A stretch of 64,000 nt of DNA from Pedobacter sp. Hv1 (GTDB lineage: Bacteria > Bacteroidota > Bacteroidia > Sphingobacteriales > Sphingobacteriaceae), in assembly GCF_001412215.1 (NCBI RefSeq), contig NZ_LLWP01000009.1:124001-188000 (forward strand), read 5' to 3'. The notes below the pieces were generated by a model. The model was not told the origin of the DNA. It ran no database searches and saw only the letters and a program-made list of their open reading frames with translations. Shown one piece after another: positions 9,168 to 17,081 of the stretch. The stretch's first letter is position 1; each line of letters opens with the position of its first letter. The position numbers were made by a program, and so were the translations under genes.

Positions 9168-9608
9168 ATGGAAAAATTAAATGATACCCTGCTTTATACT
9201 TTAGATAAGTGTTTCAGAACTTATAACCAGTTTGCGCAGCGCAATGTTCGCCAAGCGGGATATGACATTACCATTGACCAATGGTTGATCTTGAAAAGTG
9301 TAGCTGAAAATCCAGACATTACGCAGAACGACATTGGCAAAATTGTTTTCAAAGACAATGCATCCATCACCCGTATTATTCAACTTTTGGTTAATGCCGG
9401 GTATTTGGTTCGCGAAACTTACCCAACAGATAGAAGGCGGGTAAACTTAATATTAACCGAAAGCGGAAAGAAAATAACAATAGCAGTGAATGAAATTGCT
9501 ATCCAGAATAGAGCTGCCGCATTACAGCATATAGATGCAAAAAGTATTGAACAGATGAAAGCCCTGTTATTGCAGATTATGGAGAATTGCCAAACACCAA
9601 ATACCTAA
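9168..9608 (+). CDS. MarR-family transcriptional regulator
   Basis: This 146-residue protein shows the winged-helix MarR layout: dimerisation helix (LLYTLDKCFRTYNQFAQR), recognition region (ITQNDIGKIVFKDNASITRII) and the basic wing TYPTDRRRVNLILTESG. It starts 151 bp from the divergent holB start, and the outer-membrane barrel gene begins 4 bp after its stop. The two genes are therefore one transcript, and the barrel protein is the likely regulated target. The ligand is unknown. Confidence 0.92.
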   Translation: MEKLNDTLLYTLDKCFRTYNQFAQRNVRQAGYDITIDQWLILKSVAENPDITQNDIGKIVFKDNASITRIIQLLVNAGYLVRETYPTDRRRVNLILTESGKKITIAVNEIAIQNRAAALQHIDAKSIEQMKALLLQIMENCQTPNT

Positions 9609-9612
9609 CCAA

Positions 9613-12039
9613 ATGAAAACATATTATACCATTGTTCTCTTGCTTTTTTGCCTATTAGGCAACCAAGCTTTGATGGCCCAAACTACTCAGCCAGATTTAA
9701 GCATTACTGTTTTAGACGAGCAACAGCAGCCCATTGCAAATGCTACGGTTGAATTGCGAAAGGCAGATGCCAAAGTCTTAATTAAGGCAGCCATTACCTC
9801 AGATAAAGGGGTAGCCAGTTTTCAGGTAGCGGGCGAAGGTAAATATGTAGCCACCATTATTGCGTTGGGTTATGTTACAAAAAATACAGCCGCACTTCAA
9901 CTGCCAATGGCAAATCAAAACATCACTATTAACTTAATTCAAAGTGCAAAAAGTTTGCAACAGGTAAATGTTACGGCCCAAAAACCATTTGTACAACGTA
10001 CGCAAGGCAAAACCATTGTTAATGTTGATGCTGCGGTTACCAATGCAGGCACTACTGTTCTGGAAGTTTTAGAAAAATCGCCAGGTGTAATGGTAGACCG
10101 GAATGGAGGAATTAGTTTACAAGGAAAACCGAGTGTGTTGGTGATGATTGACGATAAACCCACTTATTTATCGGGCACTGAGTTGAGCAATTTATTAGGG
10201 AGCATGAGTTCGGCCCAAGTGAACCAGATCGAACTGATTACAAGTCCATCGGCCAAATATGATGCAAGTGGCAATGCTGGAATTATCAATATCAAGACTA
10301 AAAAAAATAGACAAGAGGGGTTTAATGGTAATTTTTTAACCAATGTTGGCCAAGGTAAATACCTAAAAAATAACAACTCATTGGTGTTGAATTTTAGAAA
10401 AGGAAGGCTCAACACTTTTGTAAATTATGGCTTTAATTACAATAAGAACTTTACCTCAATATATGCCTATCGCCAGTATTTTAACAATCAGGGAGGAATC
10501 ATATCGGCGTTAGATCAGCCTTCTTACCTAGGGAATACGGGAAAGAATAATTCGCTAAAAACAGGGCTAGATTTTTATGCTTCAGAAAAAACCACTTTTG
10601 GTCTTACACTTTCGGGTACTTTGGTTAAACGTAAAGGCGAAGGCGATGCGGTTGCAACTTGGCTAAATGCACAGCAAGTAATCGATTCGGCCATTTCTAC
10701 CTACAGTGGAAGTGATTTTAGGTTGAGAAATGGAGCGGTAAATGTTTACGGAAGACACAATATCAATAAAAAACAAGACATTGGTTTTGATGTTGACTAT
10801 TTACGGTATGCCATAGATAATGACCAGAATTTTCAGAACATCAGAACAGGCGCAACAGCCTATAACCAAGGCTCAAGAGGGGATATCCCTTCCAAACTCC
10901 GCATATTTTCTGCTAAAGCAGATTATAGCCTACAGTTGGGTAAAACTGCCAAGTTTGAAGCGGGTGTAAAATCATCAGCCATACATACAGATAATACGGC
11001 CGATTACCAGTATTTTAATGGAACAGCTTGGACCGCAGATCTGAAAAAAAGCAACCACTTTTTATATGAAGAAAAGATCAACTCAGTATATGCCAGTCTC
11101 GAACATAAAATTAATCGAGTAAGCTATCAATTGGGCCTACGTTACGAAAACACCAATTACAATGGAAACCAATTGGGTAATGCGGCACAACAAGGCAGTA
11201 ATTTCTCTAAAAAATACCAAGACTTTTTTCCATCAGGTTATCTCTCTTATCAAGCAGATTCGGCAAACTCCTTTTCTTTTACCGCAGGGCGTAGGATTGA
11301 TCGGCCGGCCTATCAAAAGCTCAACCCTTTTGTCTTTATCATCAATAAATATACTTATCAAAGAGGAAATCCATTCTTTTTACCACAATACACCTGGAAT
11401 TTTGAATTGAGCCACTCTTATCAACAAGTGTTAACTACCGCTATCTCTTATAGTGGAATTACCAATTATTTTTCGCAACTGTTTTTGTCTGAGGGAAATG
11501 ATATTTTGGTGTACACCGAGGGTAATGTGGGCAGGATGCATAATTTAGGCATTGCGGTAACCGCTCAGGTTTCGCCTTTTAAATGGTGGTCGCTAACAGC
11601 GCAGAGCAATTTCAATTATAAAAAATTGAGTGGTTATCAAAACGTCAACTATCAATCTTCTGTAAAACAGTTACATACCAGTTTAAACAATCAATTCCGA
11701 ATCAATTCGACCTTAAATGCAGAAATTTCTGGATTTTATACTACCAAGGCACGCAACGACCTGCAAGAAATATTATCGCCTACTGGTCAATTATCAGCAG
11801 GGTTGGTTAAAACCATTTTAAAAGGAAAAGGAAGTTTGAAATTGAGTGCAAGAGATATTTTCTATACCCAGTCTATGGAAGGGCTAACAGATTTTCCTGG
11901 CGCAAATGAGTATTTTATTTTATGGAGAGATAGCCAAGTGATCAACCTTGGCTTTAGCTATCGTTTTGGTAAACCTTTAAAAGCCCCAAAAAGATCTACA
12001 GGTGGCGCTGGTGATGAGATGAACAGAGCTGGTGCTTAA
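9613..12039 (+). CDS. TonB-dependent-receptor-like outer-membrane barrel
   Basis: The 808-residue protein has a signal peptide (ALMAQ), a carboxypeptidase-regulatory beta domain (DLSITVLDEQQQPIANATV), a plug-like segment (VTNAGTTVLEVLEKSPGVMV, DDKPTYLSGTEL) and a C-terminal barrel ending in an aromatic strand (NLGFSYRFGK). This matches the outer-membrane barrel type 3 group often annotated as TonB-dependent receptors. Unlike SusC it has no SusD partner. It is co-transcribed with marR, which hints at export or import of a small toxic or signalling compound (inference). Confidence 0.88.
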   Translation: MKTYYTIVLLLFCLLGNQALMAQTTQPDLSITVLDEQQQPIANATVELRKADAKVLIKAAITSDKGVASFQVAGEGKYVATIIALGYVTKNTAALQLPMANQNITINLIQSAKSLQQVNVTAQKPFVQRTQGKTIVNVDAAVTNAGTTVLEVLEKSPGVMVDRNGGISLQGKPSVLVMIDDKPTYLSGTELSNLLGSMSSAQVNQIELITSPSAKYDASGNAGIINIKTKKNRQEGFNGNFLTNVGQGKYLKNNNSLVLNFRKGRLNTFVNYGFNYNKNFTSIYAYRQYFNNQGGIISALDQPSYLGNTGKNNSLKTGLDFYASEKTTFGLTLSGTLVKRKGEGDAVATWLNAQQVIDSAISTYSGSDFRLRNGAVNVYGRHNINKKQDIGFDVDYLRYAIDNDQNFQNIRTGATAYNQGSRGDIPSKLRIFSAKADYSLQLGKTAKFEAGVKSSAIHTDNTADYQYFNGTAWTADLKKSNHFLYEEKINSVYASLEHKINRVSYQLGLRYENTNYNGNQLGNAAQQGSNFSKKYQDFFPSGYLSYQADSANSFSFTAGRRIDRPAYQKLNPFVFIINKYTYQRGNPFFLPQYTWNFELSHSYQQVLTTAISYSGITNYFSQLFLSEGNDILVYTEGNVGRMHNLGIAVTAQVSPFKWWSLTAQSNFNYKKLSGYQNVNYQSSVKQLHTSLNNQFRINSTLNAEISGFYTTKARNDLQEILSPTGQLSAGLVKTILKGKGSLKLSARDIFYTQSMEGLTDFPGANEYFILWRDSQVINLGFSYRFGKPLKAPKRSTGGAGDEMNRAGA

Positions 12040-12131
12040 AAAGTAGAAACTTTTGTGGTAAAAAACTGAGAAAGATTAATGTAGTAACCAATTGGATCAT
12101 TGAGTTAGGGAAATAGCTTTTTATATTTTGC

Positions 12132-12139
12132 TATCTTTG
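12132..12139 (+). promoter_or_regulatory. -7 box, 4 bp before ruvX start
   Basis: TATCTTTG fits TAnnTTTG exactly. Only four bases separate it from the ATG at 12144, so transcription should begin at or next to the start codon. No good -33 TTG is seen at the usual 19-21 bp spacing. Confidence 0.6.
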
Positions 12140-12143
12140 GCCC

Positions 12144-12560
12144 ATGGCACGTATCCTCGCATTTGATTATGGAACCAAACGTATCGGCGTTGCCGTAACT
12201 GATCCTCTACAGATCATTGCCACTGGCTTAGACACCATACACCCCAAAGATATTATCGATTTCCTGAAAAAATACATGCTCACCGAGCAGATTGAGGCTT
12301 TTGTAATTGGAGATCCCAAACAAATGGATGGCTCTCCATCAGAATCTGCACAACATGTTAAAGGTTTTTCGACTACTTTAAAAAAGAACTTCCCTACCAT
12401 TCCACAATATTGGATAGACGAGCGTTTTACATCAAAATTGGCCGAGCGAACCATTATGCAAAGTGGCTTTAAAAAAAGCGACAGGAGAGATAAGGAAAGG
12501 GTAGATGCAATTGCTGCTACCATAATTCTGCAATATTTTATGGAACAACATCGTTTATAA
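12144..12560 (+). CDS. ruvX: Putative Holliday junction resolvase / pre-16S rRNA nuclease
   Basis: YqgF/RuvX nucleases have an RNase-H fold and mature the 5' end of 16S rRNA; a resolvase role has also been proposed. The 138 residues keep the acidic active site: D8 (FDYGTKRIGVA), E93 (WIDERFTS) and D121 (KERVDAIAA). The GDPKQMDGSPSE loop is also typical. The O-methyltransferase gene begins 5 bp after the stop. The -7 box lies immediately before the ATG. Confidence 0.95.
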   Translation: MARILAFDYGTKRIGVAVTDPLQIIATGLDTIHPKDIIDFLKKYMLTEQIEAFVIGDPKQMDGSPSESAQHVKGFSTTLKKNFPTIPQYWIDERFTSKLAERTIMQSGFKKSDRRDKERVDAIAATIILQYFMEQHRL

Positions 12561-12565
12561 ACACA

Positions 12566-13198
12566 ATGATTAGCGAAGAACTACAAAATCTACTCTTAAA
12601 ATATTGTGAACCTGAAGATGCTTTACTTCAGCATATTGACAGAGAAACACATCTTAAGGTCTTATTGCCACGAATGTTAAGTGGACATTATCAAGGACGT
12701 GTGTTGAGTTTATTGAGCAAAATGAACAATCCCAAACGAATTTTAGAGGTGGGTACCTATACAGGTTATGCTACCTTATGTTTGGCAGAAGGACTAGGGC
12801 CCGACGGGATCATCTTTACTCTTGATATCAATGCAGAGCTGGAGGATATGGTTCGCGGAAATTTTGCCAAATCTCCATTAAACGACAAAATCAAATACAT
12901 TATAGGAGATGCTCAAGAAAGCTTGAAACTGTTAAAAGAAGAGACTTTTGACCTGGTTTTTATTGATGCCGATAAGAAAAACAATGGCACTTATTACGAT
13001 CTGGTTTTTGACCAAGTAAGGCCCGGTGGAATCATCATCGTTGATAACGTACTGTGGAGTGGAAAAATATTAAGCAATGCCCAAGACCAAGACACGAAAA
13101 ACATTAGTAGCTTTAATGATCGTGTTGCAGCAGATCAGAGAGTTGAAAAATTGATTTTACCCGTTAGGGATGGGCTTTTAATTATACGTAAGAAATAA
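12566..13198 (+). CDS. SAM-dependent O-methyltransferase
   Basis: The 210-residue class I methyltransferase belongs to the catechol/caffeoyl-CoA O-methyltransferase group (methyltransf_3). The SAM motif is ILEVGTYTGYATLCLAEGL, followed by the divalent-metal and substrate motif FIDADKKNNGTYYD and PGGIIIVDNVLWSG. Such enzymes methylate catechol-like hydroxyls or tRNA hydroxyuridine (TrmR/YrrM is a close relative), and either is possible here. It forms a two-gene unit with ruvX; pairing with an RNA-processing gene favours the tRNA role slightly. Confidence 0.88.
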   Translation: MISEELQNLLLKYCEPEDALLQHIDRETHLKVLLPRMLSGHYQGRVLSLLSKMNNPKRILEVGTYTGYATLCLAEGLGPDGIIFTLDINAELEDMVRGNFAKSPLNDKIKYIIGDAQESLKLLKEETFDLVFIDADKKNNGTYYDLVFDQVRPGGIIIVDNVLWSGKILSNAQDQDTKNISSFNDRVAADQRVEKLILPVRDGLLIIRKK

Positions 13199-13200
13199 TT

Positions 13201-13265
13201 CAGTTGGCAATTGTCAGTTGGTATTGCATGAGGTTAACTGTATAAATTGTTTAATAGGTTAACTG
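13201..13265 (+). repeat. Short CAGTTNN heptad trace and a duplicated AGGTTAACTG
   Basis: CAGTTGG, CAATTGT and CAGTTGG sit end to end at 13201-13221, the same heptad family as the array at 26923. Just downstream, AGGTTAACTG occurs twice (13231-13240 and 13256-13265), 25 bp apart. The element fills the gap between the O-methyltransferase and the glucosaminidase genes. Confidence 0.6.
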
Positions 13266-13318
13266 GATTAGCAAATGGCCATTAAATGTATACAGTTGAC
13301 GGATTAATTAAACCAAAC

Positions 13319-14023
13319 ATGAAGAAAATAATTACCTTTTGTGCACTGCTTTTATCGGTATGTTTTACCAAAGCACAAACAACAGAAGATTATATTGCCG
13401 AACATGTTGGCCATGCTCAAGAATTAATGCGAGTTCATCAATTGCCGGCAAGTATCATATTGGCTGTAGCCATTCACGAGTCTGCTGCGGGCAAAAGCAA
13501 AATTGCACAATACCTGAACAACCATTTTGGGATAAAAGGTGAAAACAGCAGCACTGAAATCAGATCGTCTTATAAAGATTATCCTTCGGTTGATTCTTCC
13601 TATAATCACTTTGTTTCATTTTTGCATAGCCGAACCTATTTTGATGTGCTTTTTGATAAATACGACCAATACGATTATGTAAATTGGGCAAGGGGTATCC
13701 AACGGGCAGGTTATGCCCGTAGCCGTACTTGGGCAAACCAGGTAATAGGACTCATTAAAAAGTACGAATTGTTTCAGTACGATGAAAGACCTGATGATTA
13801 CGTGGCTGCAGTAGCTCCAGTTGTAGAACCAACAGTTAAATCGGCCAATAGAAGTAGGAAATCTAGATCATCAGCTACAAAGAAAAATAAAATATACACG
13901 GTTAAAAAGGGCGACAATCTAAATAAAATAGCAGAGAAAAACGGAACAAGTTCTGCCCTTTTAATGCGTAAAAATGGATTAAAATCTTCAGCGCTAAAAC
14001 CCGGTCAAAAAATTAAACTCTAA
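13319..14023 (+). CDS. Exported glucosaminidase with C-terminal LysM
   Basis: A peptidoglycan hydrolase of the GH73-type glucosaminidase fold. I start it at ATG 13319-13321 (234 residues), where the signal peptide MKKIITF...FTKAQ begins, rather than 33 bp upstream. The catalytic Glu is likely E54 in AIHESAAGKS, followed by NNHFGIKG and NWARGIQRAGYA. A basic linker leads to one LysM domain (about residues 190-234, YTVKKGDNLNKIAEKNG). Its stop overlaps the next start (TAATG), and the next gene is a paralogue. Confidence 0.92.
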   Translation: MKKIITFCALLLSVCFTKAQTTEDYIAEHVGHAQELMRVHQLPASIILAVAIHESAAGKSKIAQYLNNHFGIKGENSSTEIRSSYKDYPSVDSSYNHFVSFLHSRTYFDVLFDKYDQYDYVNWARGIQRAGYARSRTWANQVIGLIKKYELFQYDERPDDYVAAVAPVVEPTVKSANRSRKSRSSATKKNKIYTVKKGDNLNKIAEKNGTSSALLMRKNGLKSSALKPGQKIKL

Positions 14024-14862
14024 TGAAGAAAACTTTACTCATCTGTGCAGTTGTTATTACATCACTAAGTGCATGTAAATCTAGGCAGTACAGTCGTAAC
14101 AATAAACAAATAGAAAAACAAGCTACCAAAGAGAAGCCAAACTTCACCAATTATACCACGCTTGCTTATATAGAAGCTTTTAAAGCGGTGGCCATAGCCG
14201 AAATGAATGCCTACGGTATCCCTGCAAGTATTACCTTGGCACAGGGAATTTCTGAGTCTGGGAGCGGAAATAGCAGTTTGGCCAAATACGCCAATAACCA
14301 TTTTGGGATCAAATGTACTTCAGACTGGAAAGGCAAAGCCTATTATAAAGATGATGATAAAAGTGACGATTGTTTTAGAGTCTATAAAGACGCGAGAGAA
14401 TCATACAAAGACCATTCAGAATTTCTAAAGCGTAAACGTTATAGCTTTTTATTCGAACTGGATAAGAACGATTATAAAAACTGGGCTCAGGGACTGAAAA
14501 CTGCTGGTTATGCTACCAATCCAAAATATGCAGACATGTTGATCGGTCTGATTGAAAAGTATCAGTTGTACCAATATGACCAACCTGAAACGGAGCGAGA
14601 AAAAATTGCCAGAGAAGATCGTGTTTTTTCAGATATCAACGCCAATATTCCGGTTGAAAAAAAGAAATTTACCCCCGTTAACGTTGCACCTAAAGATCCT
14701 CCAACAGGTGCAGAAGGGACCAATTATTATACCGTAAAGCAAGGTGATACGTTGTTTAAAATTGCTCAATTGTATAAACTAACCATAGATGAATTAAAGA
14801 CGCTAAATAAACTAAGCGACAATAACATCAAAATTGGGCAAAAACTATTGGTAGTTAAATAA
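14023..14862 (+). CDS. Glucosaminidase-LysM lipoprotein, tandem paralogue
   Basis: The 279-residue protein repeats the architecture of its upstream neighbour but carries a lipobox (TSLSAC, Cys18), so it should be membrane-anchored. The likely catalytic residue is E78 in QGISESGSG, with NNHFGIKC and NWAQGLKTAGYA as in the neighbour. One LysM lies at about residues 234-279. It overlaps the upstream stop by one base, so the soluble and anchored forms are made together. Both probably cut glycan strands during wall remodelling or cell separation. Confidence 0.92.
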   Translation: MKKTLLICAVVITSLSACKSRQYSRNNKQIEKQATKEKPNFTNYTTLAYIEAFKAVAIAEMNAYGIPASITLAQGISESGSGNSSLAKYANNHFGIKCTSDWKGKAYYKDDDKSDDCFRVYKDARESYKDHSEFLKRKRYSFLFELDKNDYKNWAQGLKTAGYATNPKYADMLIGLIEKYQLYQYDQPETEREKIAREDRVFSDINANIPVEKKKFTPVNVAPKDPPTGAEGTNYYTVKQGDTLFKIAQLYKLTIDELKTLNKLSDNNIKIGQKLLVVK

Positions 14863-14896
14863 TGTTAACATAGGCAAGCAATAATTACATATATTG

Positions 14897-14904
14897 TAGT
14901 TTTG
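14897..14904 (+). promoter_or_regulatory. -7 box, 5 bp before start
   Basis: TAGTTTTG matches TAnnTTTG exactly and ends five bases before the ATG at 14910. This again predicts a transcript with almost no 5' leader. No -33 TTG is visible at normal spacing. Confidence 0.55.
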
Positions 14905-14909
14905 TAACA

Positions 14910-15662
14910 ATGAAGTTTTCTGCGCTAATTTTATTTCTTGCTGTTTGTAGCCTACATGCATTTGCCCAAAATGCATCGGTACAGGGATTTGTGGTTGATA
15001 AGGAAAGCAAGCAACGCTTGGCAAAGGTATACATCTACAACCCTACAACCGACGAAGGGATATACAATAATGCCAAGGGCGAATTTTTTACCAAGGCTAA
15101 AATTGGCGATACCTTATTTGCAGCTTTACAAGGTTACGCCATGGATACCGTTGTTTATAAAGGACAAAGTACCATTGTTTTTCAATTGAAATCTGTGGTA
15201 ATTAGGTTAAAGGAAATTAATGTATATGGCAAAATCCCTACGCCAAAAGAACAATACAATAAAACATTAAAAGAGTATAAATATGCTTTAGACAAAGGGA
15301 GCAGTAAAGACCTTTTAAACTTAGGGCAACGCGGTGTGGGCTTAGGTATCGATGCCATTTACAACCTGCTGAGCAGGCAGGGTAAAAATGCCAGACATTT
15401 ACAGGCCATATTAGAACGAGACTATCACGAATCGATTATAGACTATCGGTTTAACCCCGATTATGTGAAATCTGTTGTAGCGGCAAATGATGAAGAACTG
15501 AAGGACTTTATGCTGCAGTACCGCCCTACCTACACTTTTGTATTAACAGCATCAGATTATGCATTTGTGGCTTTTATCAGAAATAGCTACGCCTCTTATA
15601 AACGGAATCCGGCAGCATTTAGGTTGCCAAAATTGCCTAAAGTAGAGATTAAAAATCCATGA
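14910..15662 (+). CDS. Exported carboxypeptidase-regulatory-domain protein
   Basis: The 250-residue protein has a signal peptide (LHAFAQ) and an N-terminal CarboxypepD_reg-like beta domain (VQGFVVDKESKQRLAKVYIY, YNNAKGEFF), followed by a helical region of about 130 residues with no motif I recognise. Such proteins are common cell-envelope proteins in Bacteroidota with unknown roles. It overlaps the following gene by 4 bp (ATGA), implying translational coupling with the small HExxH protein. Confidence 0.82.
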   Translation: MKFSALILFLAVCSLHAFAQNASVQGFVVDKESKQRLAKVYIYNPTTDEGIYNNAKGEFFTKAKIGDTLFAALQGYAMDTVVYKGQSTIVFQLKSVVIRLKEINVYGKIPTPKEQYNKTLKEYKYALDKGSSKDLLNLGQRGVGLGIDAIYNLLSRQGKNARHLQAILERDYHESIIDYRFNPDYVKSVVAANDEELKDFMLQYRPTYTFVLTASDYAFVAFIRNSYASYKRNPAAFRLPKLPKVEIKNP

Positions 15663-15982
15663 AACCCTGGTTGATTGTTTTTAAAAGGCTACCTGCCAAT
15701 GCAATGGCCTTGTTCCCTTTTATCCTCATCAAAAAGCAAGAACAAAAAAATGATCCAGTACTCATCAACCACGAAAAGATTCACTTGAGGCAGCAACTGG
15801 AAATGTTGATCCTACCATTTTATGTGTTTTACTTGCTCAATTATTTTATTAATCTTTTAAGATATAGAAATCACGACCGGGCTTATTTTAACATTTCATT
15901 TGAAAGAGAAGCCTATCATTACGAAGCAGACTTAAATTATTTATCAGAACGGAAGTGGCTGAAATGGATAGCGTTTTTATAG
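15659..15982 (+). CDS. Small membrane protein with HExxH motif
   Basis: The 107-residue protein has HEKIH at 38-42, a hydrophobic segment (LILPFYVFYLLNYFINLL, about 50-67), and FEREAYHYEAD at 81-91. HExxH followed by a downstream Glu (E82 or E84) is the metal-binding pattern of gluzincin metallopeptidases. The local sequence resembles the core of M56/BlaR1 proteins (HEKIH in the sensor at 19766-21871). It is far shorter than any M56 or M48 peptidase, so it could be a stripped-down peptidase, a zinc-binding assembly protein, or a coincidence. It overlaps the upstream gene by 4 bp. Confidence 0.8.
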   Translation: MKPWLIVFKRLPANAMALFPFILIKKQEQKNDPVLINHEKIHLRQQLEMLILPFYVFYLLNYFINLLRYRNHDRAYFNISFEREAYHYEADLNYLSERKWLKWIAFL

Positions 15983-16084
15983 CGAATTAGGCTTCATTAA
16001 AATCATTTAAGCGTTGTGTAATGAAACGGTGATTTAGAAAAAATCGAAGGCATTCCGCAAATTTTTGTTTTTATTTGTAATATA

Positions 16085-17077
16085 ATGAAGAACTTACTGC
16101 TTACCGTTTTAATCGTAATCGCTCTTTCCTTCCATGTCAATGCCCAAGAGGTAGATACTATTCCCATTTCTACAAAAAACCTAGATATTAGACTAAAACG
16201 TAGCCCCTTGCCTACCAGAATAGGGATTCTCCAATTTGAACCAGTAGACCTCAAACCAGCATTGGTAAATGCCAAGGTCAACTATTGGAAAACAAAAACT
16301 TCTATTGGTATTAATGTTAACCAAGCCGCATTTAGCGATAATTGGAAAGGTGGTGGGGTAAACTCTTTGGCAATTGGAGGTTTGGTCAATTACAAAGCAG
16401 AGTACAGTAAAGAGAGTTACAGCTATGTAAGTGAAGTGATTTTACAATACGGAAAGGTAAAAAACAAAAGTCAGCTGCAAAAGAAAACCACCGACCGTAT
16501 TTACTGGGATAATAAAGCAGCCATCCAACTTTCTAAAAACTGGTATTTCTTTGGATCTATTAACTTTGAATCGCAATTTGATAAAGGTTTCTCTTATAGT
16601 AAAGATGCCCAGGGAAATGAAAAAGAGAATCTGCTATCTAAATTCATGTCGCCTGGCTATTTAACAGAATCAATCGGTTTTGAATACAAGCCAAACAAAG
16701 TTTTTTCTACTCGTATTGGTACCGGAACAGCCCGTCAAACCTTTGTATTAGATACCAACCTTTATAAAACCAATGCCAATAACTTTGGGGTAAAAAAAGG
16801 TAAAAACTTTAGGAATGAACTGGCTTTCCAGATTGTAACAAGTTATGAGAAAGAGATTTTTCAAAACATTATGCTCAAAACAAGATACAACATGTTTATT
16901 CCTTATGATAACTTTGGGCATATTGACCATCGATTGGATATCAACCTTGTGGCCAAAGTTAATCGCTTTATCAATGTTTCTGTAACAGGTGTAGGTCTGT
17001 ATGATCGAGATACAGACCTGAAAATACAAGGAAGTCAAACGCTGGCCTTGGGCATGATGATTGTTTTTCCGAGATAA
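16085..17077 (+). CDS. DUF3078 outer-membrane-associated protein
   Basis: The 330-residue protein has a signal peptide (HVNAQE) and a beta-rich body typical of DUF3078: NQAAFSDNWKGGGVNSLAIG, IYWDNKAAIQLS, WYFFGSINFESQFDKGFSY, and a C-terminal aromatic strand MMIVFPR. It is predicted as a small barrel in the outer membrane. Function is unknown. It converges on the DUF5916 gene with a 4-bp gap. A near -7 box TTTATTTG ends 7 bp before the start. Confidence 0.87.
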   Translation: MKNLLLTVLIVIALSFHVNAQEVDTIPISTKNLDIRLKRSPLPTRIGILQFEPVDLKPALVNAKVNYWKTKTSIGINVNQAAFSDNWKGGGVNSLAIGGLVNYKAEYSKESYSYVSEVILQYGKVKNKSQLQKKTTDRIYWDNKAAIQLSKNWYFFGSINFESQFDKGFSYSKDAQGNEKENLLSKFMSPGYLTESIGFEYKPNKVFSTRIGTGTARQTFVLDTNLYKTNANNFGVKKGKNFRNELAFQIVTSYEKEIFQNIMLKTRYNMFIPYDNFGHIDHRLDINLVAKVNRFINVSVTGVGLYDRDTDLKIQGSQTLALGMMIVFPR

Positions 17078-17081
17078 TCCC

